Assembly (NCBI GenBank): GCA_028751875.1
Contig: CM054141.1
Coordinates: forward strand, 63,633,211 to 63,697,210
DNA: 64,000 nucleotides
Reading direction: 5' to 3'
Source of the DNA: Rapana venosa
Taxonomy: Eukaryota > Mollusca > Gastropoda > Neogastropoda > Muricidae
Shown here: positions 11,982 to 23,900 of the stretch, piece after piece
How the letters are laid out: each line of letters starts with the position of its first letter
How positions within the stretch are numbered: position 1 is the stretch's first letter
Made by a program: the position numbers and the translations under genes
Notes under the pieces: model-generated
Told to the model about the DNA's origin: nothing
The model's database searches: none
What the model saw: only the letters and a program-made list of their open reading frames with translations

Positions 11982-14900
11982 TGGCATGATAGCCTAGTGG
12001 TTGGAACATTGAGCTCATGATCTGATGACTGGGGTTCGCCCCACTACTTAGTTGCTCATGTGAGGGCATGTTTTTCCTGGAGTTAACATCAATACCAACT
12101 CCACTCCCCGAAATGTCCTTCGGATGAGGCTATGAACTTGGGTCCCATGTGCGAATGCACACAGAACATTATGTGCACGTGCTAAAACCCATTCTGCCTT
12201 TTGGGAGAGTGGGCCATTTTATACTGGTAGGAACGGATGACAAAATTTGACACTGGTGTCATGTTCAGATAGCAATCATTAAGTCGGAATGCAGCTACCT
12301 TAATGGTTGTAAGCAGTCGCATATGTAAAATCTGACCATGGGTGAACCTCAGAAGTCGAACTGGGAATGTAAAAAGGAAAAGATATCTGCAAATGTAACA
12401 TCCTGATAGTTTCTGTGTCCCGCTAGTTTTCTGTTTTGAAGTGGCAGAATCCTGCAAATTATTGTTGACAGCTATTGTTGTGCTAATGTTGTGACCAGGT
12501 GCAGCTGGATTTGGATATGAAGCACATCCAGGCCTTTCTGACGGGTGATCTGACCACACCAGCAGGTATCATGGAGTGCACAGCTGCTGCTCAGGCCTTG
12601 CACCGCTGTATGAATGCTGACATCCACCCTGTGAGTGCTTGGCAGCAGTGTCTGAGCAGTTTTGCTTTATTCTCTTCTGTCTCTAGCTCCCCGTCTCCTC
12701 TCTGTCTCTGCCTACGTCTTCTTTGTCATTTTCTGTGAGAATCGGGGGATGGGTGGTTGGGTTTGTGTCATGGGTTCCCAGGCGTGTCTGTGTGATGAGT
12801 ATGTGTGTTAGTATTGGTGTCTCTGTGGTTGAGTATGTGTGTTACTTTCAATGTCTGTGTGACTGAGTATGTGTGTTAGTATTGTTGTCTCTGTGGTTGA
12901 GTATGTGTGTTACTTTCAATGTCTATGTGACTGAGTATGTGTGTTAGTATTGGTGTCTCTGTGGTTGAGTATGTGTGCTACTTTCAATGTCTGTGTGACT
13001 GAGTATGTGTGTTAGTATTGGTGTCTCTGTGGTTGAGTATGTGTGTTACTTTCAATGTCTGTGTGACTGAGTATGTGTGTTATTATTGGTGTCTCTGTGG
13101 TTGAGTATGTGTGTTATTTATTGGTGTCTCTGTGGTTGAGTATGTGTGCTACTTTCAATGTCTGTGTGACTGTGTATGTGTGTTATTATTGGTGTCTCTG
13201 TGGTTGAGTATGTGTGCTACTTTCAATGTCTGTGTGACTGAGTATGTGTGTTAGTATTGGTGTCTCTGTGGTTGAGTATGTGTGTTATTATTGGTGTCTG
13301 TGTGACTGAGTATGTCTGTTACTATCAATGTCTGTGTGACTGAGTATGTGTATTATTATCTGTTTATCTTTTTGGACTGAGAGTTAATTAAATCCAGTTT
13401 TTGGGGTGTGTTATCTGTCTGTGGTCAGGGCTAGAGTAAATGTTGATATGTTTATTGTTTTGTTTATTATTTTATGGGTGTGTTTTTGTTGTGTCAGGGC
13501 TGTGGTCTCAAGGTTGGGAATTGGTTAGTTTTTTTTTTGGGGTTTTTGTTAATGCCGCAAAACGTCCGCCAAGCTTAGCTTGGAAGATCTCCTCGACATC
13601 TGGATCTTTTAGTTTGTCCACGTCAAATTTGATACGTGGGTTTGCAGGCTGTTTGTTTTTCTTCAGCTTCATTTTGAATACCAGCAGCACAAGGTCGTGG
13701 TCACTGCCTATGTCAGCTCCAGGGTAGGTTCTTGTTCTGGCTCTGTTGATGCTGGATTTGAAGCGCCGTGGTGTTAAGATAAAATCTATTTGGTTATGGA
13801 TCTTGCCGTTTGGCGCATGCCAGGTTGTCCTCCTTGACTGCTTGTGGGATAGAGGGTATTGGCAATGGTAAGTCTGTGGGTGCAGGCAAACTCCAGCAGA
13901 CGTAGTCCCCTGTCGTTGGTCTCCCCAGTTCCAAACTGACCAACTGTTCCGGCCCATTGGTTGTAAGAGTCAGGACCTACTTTGGCGTTAAAATCCCCTT
14001 GGATGATGATGATGTCCTTCTTGGGTATTTTCTTAATGGTCACTTCAAGATCTTCATAAAATTCTTCTACTTCTTCATCTGTATGGTCAGATGATGGTGC
14101 ATAGATTTGTATGATGGTGATGTTCTTGGGCTTGGCCGACACCCGGATGCTGATAATCCTGCTGGAAGCCGGTGTACAGCTGATAATGCACCCCACTACT
14201 TCCTTTCTGACAATAAATGCCACTCCATGTTGGTGATATTTCTCTTGGCCACTGTACCAGATCTTGTTGCTTTCTTCAGTCAATGTCTCACCATCAGTAT
14301 TTACCATTGCTTTAAGCCAGTGTGACTTGAATGTAGATTCTCAGTTCCAAGTGAGTATTCACTTCTGTTTCAGACCAATATTCATCTCTGTTTCAGGCCA
14401 ATATTATGTCTTTGTTTCAGGCTAATCACCACTTTAGGGCCATTATGCATCACTGTTTCAGTTCATTCATTATTGTTTCAGGCCAATATTCACCGCTATT
14501 TTAGACCAATATTCACCACTGCTACAGGTCAGTATTTCACACTGTTTCATGCTAATATTCACCACTTTTTCATGCTGATATTCACTGTTGTTTCAGTCCA
14601 ATATTCACCATTGTTTCAGGCCAATATTCACCATTGTTTCAGGCCAATATTCACAGCATTGTGGGATCAGAGGACCAGGTGCTGAACCTGATGCGACTTC
14701 TGGATGAAGGGATCAAAGAGGCTGGACGCATTGAGGATAAACTTAACTCCTATGACCAGATTCTGGCTGTAAGTAACCACCATTCTTGTTCTTTCTTGAC
14801 AAATTATGTACCGTCCTCACTATTTGGTGTTGGTGGTGCAAGTTCAAGCTGCCACTGAGACGCTTGTCTGAGGGGATTTTTCCTCTGGAGTTAACATCAG

Positions 14901-15956
14901 TACTGACTCTGCTCCCTTGAAAGTCCTTTGGATGAAACTGTAAACCGATGTCTTGTGTACAAATTCACGCAGAACATCTTATACATATATTAAAACCCAT
15001 TCCACCATTTGGAAGATAATGCAATTGTATCATGAATGACAAGATTTAAAAATGCATGCACTTTGGTGTCATGTTTAGACATCATCCCTGAAGTGGCAGT
15101 GCGGCTGCCTTAAAGGTGGGCAAGTGACAGCATATGCAAAATCTCTCCATTGGTATGTATACCTTGGAGCTCTTGATGAGGAACAAATACCCTCCACCCC
15201 CCACCCCCCATGAATTTAAAAATAGTTTGCTGTTTGGCTCTTCATATTAAAATAATATGTGAGTCAATTTATACTGTGCCACACCACATTGTAGTCATGA
15301 TAGATTCCTTAACATGAAATGCGGGCTGTTGTCTCCATGAAGACCATGTCACCACTATGCAATACAACCCATTTCTCAAAAAAATGTCCTGCCTGGTTAT
15401 ATTTATGGTATCGATGAGGTTGATGTTGATGGGGAGTTAGTTGTTGGTGACTATATTGATGTTGATGGGGAGTTGGTGGTGTCTATATTGATATTGATGG
15501 TGTTGATGGGGAGTTGCTGTTGATAGAGTTGATGGTGTTGATGGGAAGTAGATTTTGATGGTGAGTCGATGTTGATGATATTGATGTTGATGTCTGTCTG
15601 CAGAATGTGAAGGAGCAGATGGAGGTGATGCAGGACAAGGACACGTTGGTCACATGCCGCAACACCAACCACCAGCGACTGCTGGAACATCTGCAGCATC
15701 TTGTGGTAATAGTTCAGTGCAGCACAGCATAGCATAGCACAGCACGCATCAACACACATTGCTTTAGTTTACGCAGAATGATTGGAGTCATTTGAAGTTA
15801 GACCAATTTTTCTTGTTTGAATACATTTTTAAGTTTGAATAGTTTTGACAGGTTCTTGGCTTTGATCAACGTTTTCCATGGGGAGGTTAGTGACAAACTC
15901 AGAAGAAATGTTGGCTGTCTTTCCTTCTTTAGGACTAAGTGCTTTCTTGGAGGAGT

Positions 15957-15994
<38 letters not shown>

Positions 15995-17863
15995 TGGCAT
16001 GATAGCCTAGTGGTTGGAACATTGAGCTCATGATCTGATGACTGGGGTTCGCCCCACTACTTAGTTGCTCATGTGAGGGCATGTTTTTCCTGGAGGTTAA
16101 CATCAATACCAACTCCACTCCCCGAAATGTCCTTCGGATGAGGCTATGAACTTGGGTCCCATGTGCGAATGCACACAGAACATTATGTGCACGTGCTAAA
16201 ACCCATTCTGCCTTTTGGGAGAGTGGGCCATTTTATACTGGTAGGAACGGATGACAAAATTTGACACTGGTGTCATGTTCAGATAGCAATCATTAAGTCG
16301 GAATGCAGCTACCTTAATGGTTGTAAGCAGTCGCATATGTAAAATCTGACCATGGGTGAACCTCAGAAGTCGAACTGAGGAATGTAAAAAGAAAAGATAT
16401 CTGCAAATGTAACATCCTGATAGTTTCTGTGTCCCGCTAGTTTTCTGTTTTGAAGTGGCAGAATCCTGCAAATTATTGTTGACAGCTATTGTTGTGCTAA
16501 TGTTGTGACCAGGTGCAGCTGGATTTGGATATGAAGCACATCCAGGCCTTTCTGACGGGTGATCTGACCACACCAGCAGGTATCATGGAGTGCACAGCTG
16601 CTGCTCAGGCCTTGCACCGCTGTATGAATGCTGACATCCACCCCTGTGAGTGCTGGCAGCAGTGTCTGAGCAGTTTTGCTTTTATCTCTTCTGTCTCTAG
16701 CTCCCCGTCTCCTCTCTGTCTCTGCCTACGTCTTCTTTGTCATTTTCTGTGAGAATCGGGGGATGGGTGGTTGGGTGTTGTGTCATGGGGTTCCCAGGCG
16801 TGTCTGTGTGACTGAGTATGTGTGTTAGTATTGGTGTCTCTGTGGTTGAGTATGTGTGTAACTTTCAATGTCTGTGTGACTGAGTATGTGTGTTAGTATT
16901 GTTGTCTCTGTGGTTGAGTATGTGTGTTACTTTCAATGTCTATGTGACTGAGTATGTGTGTTAGTATTGGTGTCTCTGTGGTTGAGTATGTGTGCTACTT
17001 TCAATGTCTGTGTGACTGAGTATGTGTGTTAGTATTGGTGTCTCTGTGGTTGAGTATGTGTGTTACTTTCAATGTCTGTGTGACTGAGTATGTGTGTTAT
17101 TATTGGTGTCTCTGTGGTTGAGTATGTGTGTTATTATTGGTGTCTCTGTGGTTGAGTATGTGTGCTACTTTCAATGTCTGTGTGACTGAGTATGTGTGTT
17201 ATTATTGGTGTCTCTGTGGTTGAGTATGTGTGCTACTTTCAATGTCTGTGTGACTGAGTATGTGTGTTAGTATTGGTGTCTCTGTGGTTGAGTATGTGTG
17301 TTATTATTGGTGTCTGTGTGACTGAGTATGTCTGTTACTATCAATGTCTGTGTGACTGAGTATGTGTATTATTATCTCGTTTATCTTTTTGGACTGAGAG
17401 TTAATTAAATCCAGTTTTTGGGGTGTGTTATCTGTCTGTGGTCAGGGCTAGAGTAAATAGTTGATAATGTTTATTGTTTTGTTTATTATTTTTATGGGTG
17501 TGTTTTCTGTTGTGTCAGGGCCTGTGGTCAATGCAAGAGTTGACAGTTGGTTATGTTTATTTTTTCATGGGTATGTTTTCTGTCTGGTCAATGCTAGAGT
17601 TATTAGTTGATAATGTTTATTGTTTTTATGGGTTTGTTGTTTTCTGTCTGTCAAGGCCTGTGGTCAGTGCTAGAGTTGGTCATGTTGATTGTGTTTACTG
17701 TCTGACCTGGCAGCTATGCTGAAGTTGAAAGCTGTAGACGAGCAGCAGAAGCAGTTGAAAAAATTCTCCATGACGCTAACCCGCCGTCTGGCCACCCATC
17801 TCAACAGTCTCTTTGTCTGTCAGGTCAGCAGCCTGTCTTGTTTGATGTTGTGAGTGTGTGTGT

Positions 17864-17928
<65 letters not shown>

Positions 17929-20900
17929 AGACATGTTCTTTTTTTTTTTTTCTTGTGTTATGATAGGTGTGAATCCTGTAGTATGTGTTATGGCATGCAG
18001 TATTTAGTGTGAGGTTTGGTGAGGTGTATGTTCACCAGATCCATATTGCAAACACTGCAGTGTTTAGTGTGTGTTGTATATATGTATGTTTATAAAACCC
18101 TTATTGTAAACACTGCATTGTTTAATGTGAGGTGTATGTTTACCATATCCTTATTGTAAACACTGCATTGTTTAATGTGAGGTGTATGTTTACCATATCC
18201 TTATCGTAAACACTGCAGTATTTAGTGTGGGGTGTATTTTTACCAGATCCATATTGTAAACACTGCAGTGTTAAGTGTGGGGTGTATATATGTATTTTTA
18301 CCAGATCCATATTGTAAACACTGCAGCGTTTAGTGTTGGGTGTGTATGTTTATCAGATCCTTATTGTGCAGTGTTTAGTGTGTGGTGTATGTTTACTAGA
18401 TCCTGATTGTAAACACTGCAATGTGTGTATGTATCTGTATCGTAAACACTGAAAAAGTTTAGAGTAGGGTGTTTACCAGATGGGTACTGTAAACACTGCA
18501 ATGTTTAGTGTGGAAGTGTATGTATCTGTATGATAAACACTGAAAAAGTTTAGAGTAGGGTGTTGTGGGGGATGTGTTTACCAGATGGGCACTGTAAACA
18601 CTGCAGTGTTTAATGTGGAAGTGTATGTATCTGTATTATAAACACTGACAAAGTTTAGAGTAGGGTGTTGTTGGGGCTGTGTTTACCAGATGGGTACTGT
18701 AAACACTGCAGTGTTTAGTGTGGAAGTGTATGTATCTGTATGATAAACACTGGAAAAGTTTAGAGTAGGGTGTTGTTGGGGCTGTGTTTACCAGATGGGT
18801 ACTGTAAACACTACAGTGTTTAGTGTGGAAGTGTATGTATCTGTATGATAAACACTGGAAAAGTTTAGAGTAGGGTGTTGTGGGGATGTGTTTACCAGAT
18901 GGGTACTGCAAACACTGCAGTGCGCCCAGTCTTGGCTTCCAGAACGCTGTTTGGGGTTTTTCTTTCTGCCAACATCAAGGTGTTCCCTTGTGGCCTGCTG
19001 TCTTCACAACTGGGTTATGTTGTGGTGACACTGTTAATTCATAGTGATTTCTCTGTTCCTTTGTTGGCCTTTTTGGTTGGGTATTGTGATTGTTGATGGA
19101 GAATTGCTTGATTACCAATTGATCACACAGACTGGAGCTGACACCGTGATTGATAAGGGATTGATCTTTAAAACCAGAGCTGACACAATGATTTATGATG
19201 AATCGGTCACTGAGACCAAACACAACACAAGGATTGATTATGGACTGATCTCTAAGACCAAAGCTGACAGAGTGGCATTGAGATTATGCATTGAAGTCGT
19301 TTCAGTTACTGAGATGCTGTATAGTGAATGTTGAGTTAATTCATTTTCTAGTGTGAATTGAGGTTTTTTTGTTTTTGTTTTTTTAAATCTTTTTTTCCCT
19401 GCATCCTTTTTGAGTTGAATTGAGTTGATAGTTAACTTTGAAGTTGCTATTCTGTTAACTTTTATGTTTAAAAAAATGTAATGAAAACAATGTGGAAAAT
19501 GATTTTTTGCATGTCAGTTGAGGAAGTGGTTGATTGATTATGTATGAGTAGAAGCACAAGTATCTGATCTGTTATTAAGCATAGAAGTTAATTTGTAATT
19601 TGACACAATTTCTTATAATAAAAGCTTTGCACTTTAGGTTTTCTTCATGACAGAGAGAAAGAGGCACAGATGGCAAAGAAGGAGAGTGGTTGAAGTATAA
19701 AAATAAATATGGCAGTAGTGAAGATTGACACATTATAGACATCTGCAGGGGTTTATAAGATAAAAGGGAAAATGGATATTTGGGTCCTGCACCACATGGT
19801 CATGACATTGATACATTAAAGTTGTCTCCAGGGAAAAGATTAAATCAAAGATCAAATCAATTATCTACCAAACTTGGTCATATTCAAGAAAAAAAAAGAA
19901 TGACTGAAAGAAAAATAATTGTTACCTACAAACTGTGGGAGTATGGACACACATTTGTCATTGTCAGGGAAGAGACAACATTCATTCTGTCTCACAGACA
20001 GTAAAAATGTGTAGATGTGTTAGATTTTAGGATAAAGAACGTATTAAGTCTGGCTACTACCAAACACTGAGAATATCAGCTAATGTTGATCGTATTCAAA
20101 GAAAAGGCCGCATGGGAATTTTGTTGTTAAGCTATCCTTGAAAATGTGACATATTAGCTCTGTTGTGTGATCTCTTTCATGGAATGTCAGTAACAAACTG
20201 ACCATTATTGTCATGTACCTCTGTCATAAATGACTAGGATGAAGTGAACACCTTTTGGAGTGACACTGTCAGGGAATTAAAGTAAAAGGGAAGAAACAAA
20301 CAAAAACATCCATAACACACACAGCCATTCCTCTGTATAATTTGTTTTCATTTTCACTCCTTCGTTCAAACTGGTCAGGAAGACACTATGACAAAGTTGG
20401 TGACTGATTTAAAAGAAAATGACCAGCTTTGCAGATGCATATATCTTTTCAGTAATAATGGTTTTTTTGTAGCAGACTTTGTTGTGTTCACGCAGGGAAA
20501 AGAATATGGGGAGACTTTAAATCGAGCCTCAGGAGACCTGCGAATGCCCCAGCACAACTCCACGCACAAGGATCTGGTGATCTACGCAGAGCTGGTGCTG
20601 TGGCTGAAGAACACAGAACCTACACACTTTGAGCAGCTGTCCTCCAACTACATCCAGAGCCTCTGCAACATCTACAGCCGCGAAGTCCGCGAGTTCCTGG
20701 AGCTGGCGAAACAGCGACTGCTGAACAAAGAAGCCAAGGGCAAGCACAGTAAGTCTTCTAATCAGAATCAGAAATTATTTATTGCCATAAAAGTCACTTA
20801 GACTAATCGGACAATTCGAAATAAATTCACAGTTACGTCATGCCCTATGTTATGTTGGTATCTATGATGGATCTCCAGGGAGAGTACTGTCATAAAGAAA

Positions 20901-23900
20901 CCAGTTTGCTGTGATCTGTTGACTTTGCAAGAGTTCTTATAAATAATAATAATAATAATGTATGGAATTTATATAGCGCTGAATCTTGTAAAGTAAACAA
21001 ATCAAAGCGCTTATAGGGGTAGTACCATGGTTACAAAGCCAATCAGTTGTGTTGTATGTTTTGTTGTTGTGTATTTCTGGGGAAAAGGTTTTATGACGCC
21101 AATCAGCTATGCTATGTTTTTTTATGTGGTAAAAGTAAGGAAATGCATTGGTATATAAAAATTAAAATTAAAAAAAAATTTTTTTTTTTTTTTTGGTCCC
21201 GTGCATTGCAGGTTATAATCTCTCCTAAAACATGTACATCTCCATCAATACAAAATGTTCAATTCATGTGCATTATGTAGCATGTTGACATTGTGATTTT
21301 TTTACACATCTCAAAGTATCAATTATGTTGCAGGGATTTTTTTAAAAGGTAGAAATATAGTTATTTTAAGTTTCTTCATTAGTACAAGAACAAAAGCAAC
21401 AGAATAACAACAACAAAAATTCCAGTTTTAAAAAAAAAGAAGTAAAAAAGGTAGTGTTGCATTGCAAAGGAAACAAAAGTTTTAAACAAAGCTGTATTCA
21501 TCAAAGTATACAATGAATGTGTACAGCTACTTGGTGTTTTACGGGGGGAGGGAGGGCGAGGTGCTAATCTACAATAAATAACAGCACAGCATACATTACC
21601 CAAGAGAGAGGGGAGAGGAAGCCAGCGTAGCCGTGATATGTAAAAAAATCACAACCAAATTTTGTTTCTCTACCGCTTCTTTTAATGGAATTGCTTGCCA
21701 CCCTTCCTCCCTTTCCTTCCCCCTCTCTCTCCTTTTCTCTGCGATTAGCATGCACATTTACATATTCAATCATATGTGCTGTGTACATGTATTTATAAGC
21801 AGATTCATCACAAGATGCAGAATGAAAAAACACACAGATATAACAATAAAGCATTTTGCTCTATTTAAGACTCCCTCTCTCCATGAGACGTACTTCTAGA
21901 TTATCCATTAATTTTTCTCATGGAGTGGCAGTGTTCCCATTTTCAATAAGATCTGTGTATGGAAACCATTTCACTTCGAATGCAGCTGGTTTCATTTCTA
22001 GACAATGTATATATTTTTCTACCATGTATGTATGATAATAGTTTGGTATGCTGTGTTTGTTTTGATGATCTATACCTAAGGAAAAGAATAATGGGAATAA
22101 ATCGTATTTGTTTTTATGAATATCTGGACAAAATAGGGTAGTAAAGAAGCCTCTCAGCTGTGACAGGATTTTTCAGGGAGTATGTTTAGGGAGAAAGGAC
22201 TTTTAATGGAGCCAGTCAGCTAGGTATGTTATGTTTGTTTTTGTAATGTATAGGAAGGGAAAGGAAGATGCTGAAGAAGTCACTTGATAAGAAGTTTGTG
22301 TGTATGATTGTTTTCAGGTAGGCAGCCATACTGTGACTTCTGAGGGCTTTTTTTTCTTTAAAGGAGAGTACAGTTTGTTAGACTAAGAGCATGACATGGT
22401 TGAAGGCAGTCTGAAAAAAAAAGGATTTAAAGCATAACAACATTTTGATGTAGGTCTTTGCTTTTAGCTTGCATCAGTTAGTGACAAAACTTTTGGCCTG
22501 TATTTGTGAGAAATGTGAAACTGCTGGAGTGATCAATATCCTAGTCCCTTTCCCAAAATTAAACAGATGCTTTATTGATCTGACATTGGCACATGTGCAT
22601 AGCAGTTAAAGTAATCTGTCCGGAATGTTGAGCCATTTTGTTCTTAAGAATCTCCTTTCGTTTATTAAGACAGTCAGATTTGACAGTATGGTCCAGAAAC
22701 TACTTTTTTCCATTCAGCTATGAAAGCAGGGCGGTGTCTTAGAAAATGGCAAGAATTATATAGTCCCAGCTGCAAGTTTAACCTTTGTTCAAATTGTGTG
22801 TGTGTGTATATGTGTGTGTATGTGTGTGTGTTTTGACTTTGTGTGTGTTTGTGTATGTGTGTTGTGTATGTGTTTTGATGTCTATCCACTAGAAAGTGAT
22901 TTTAGACAGAAATGACATCAAATGTGCGTGTGTGTGTGTGTATACATGCATGTGCTATACAAATCATCTACTAATGTGTAAATGCATTTCCCTGATGCAC
23001 GTTCACACCATGTCCTGTGTTGTGTCACCAGACACGCTGAAGCCATCAGGATCCTCCACCAGCCTCTCCAAGATCATGGATTCCCGGGGTCGCTCGTCAT
23101 CCATGCAGAGCGTTGACTCTGCTCACACCTATGGCTCAGACACTGACCTGGCTGCCAGAAATGTCTTTGACCAGGTAACTCATTTGTTCTACCTTTGATA
23201 GAACTAGGTAATCCCTTGTTGCTTCCAGCATAAGACAAGGTAACTCCCATGTCTTTCCATGAATATAACCATTTATTCGATTCCAGCCTTGCCCTTTCTT
23301 CCCAATTTGGTAAGAAAATCTAACTGAATGTCAGTCTTTCTGATGAAACCATAAACTGAGGCCCCATGCACAAATGCATGCAGACCATCTTGCGCACACG
23401 TGGAGAATCTGCTCCACGTTTAGGAAGAGTAGGACAGTTCATGCTGGTAGGAAGGGATGACGGAATTTTTAAAACGCATGCACGGCGGTGTCATGTCGTG
23501 AAAGTTGGAATGCAGCTACCTAAATGGAAGGTTGTGAAATGGTCGCATACGCAAACATCTCACCATTGGTGAAACTTGACTTCTAGCCGAGGAATGGGGG
23601 GAAAACACCCCAATTAATCCCATGCTGTTCATGGACATGGTCAGGCACCCCTTGTGATTCATATTCAGAGTGCACAGCATGAGCTGATCTGATGTGTTTT
23701 GGGACGTTGGTGCTTGATGTGAAGCAAGAAGCTGACATGTTGACAGGTTCTGGAGAAAGTTCTGGTGGAGCTGGAGAGAGTGTGCATCGCTGAACAGGAC
23801 TTCTGCTGTCGCTTCTTCCACCTCATTGACAAGACCCTGCAGGCCAACCCAGAGCCTGTTGCAAAGGTAACCATCACCACAGTGTTGCTTGTTAAGATGT

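Larger units (their letters stand above)
9541..13547 (+). repeat. 4.0-kb duplication, copy 1 (probably an unmerged contig overlap)
   Basis: The block from GTTAATGCCGC at 9541 is repeated from 13548 with an offset of 4007-4014 bases. It contains part of the LINE endonuclease, the exon 6 acceptor array, EXOC1 exons 6, 7 and 8, two family A SINEs, a long G run and a minisatellite. The copies differ nearly always by one-base insertions or deletions. Copy 1 becomes increasingly noisy toward its right end (13500-13547) and then jumps abruptly to the start of copy 2. Confidence 0.9.
13548..17583 (+). repeat. 4.0-kb duplication, copy 2 (the coherent copy)
   Basis: It matches 9541-13547 from end to end. 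EXOC1 exons 6-8 are all open and in phase with exons 5 and 9 in this copy, so it is taken as the gene's true sequence. It continues seamlessly into intron 8 and exon 9. Confidence 0.9.

Noticed and set aside
11982..12060. Possible tRNA genes at the heads of family A SINEs
   Set aside because: The heads are degenerate and always followed by the same SINE body; no full cloverleaf can be drawn.
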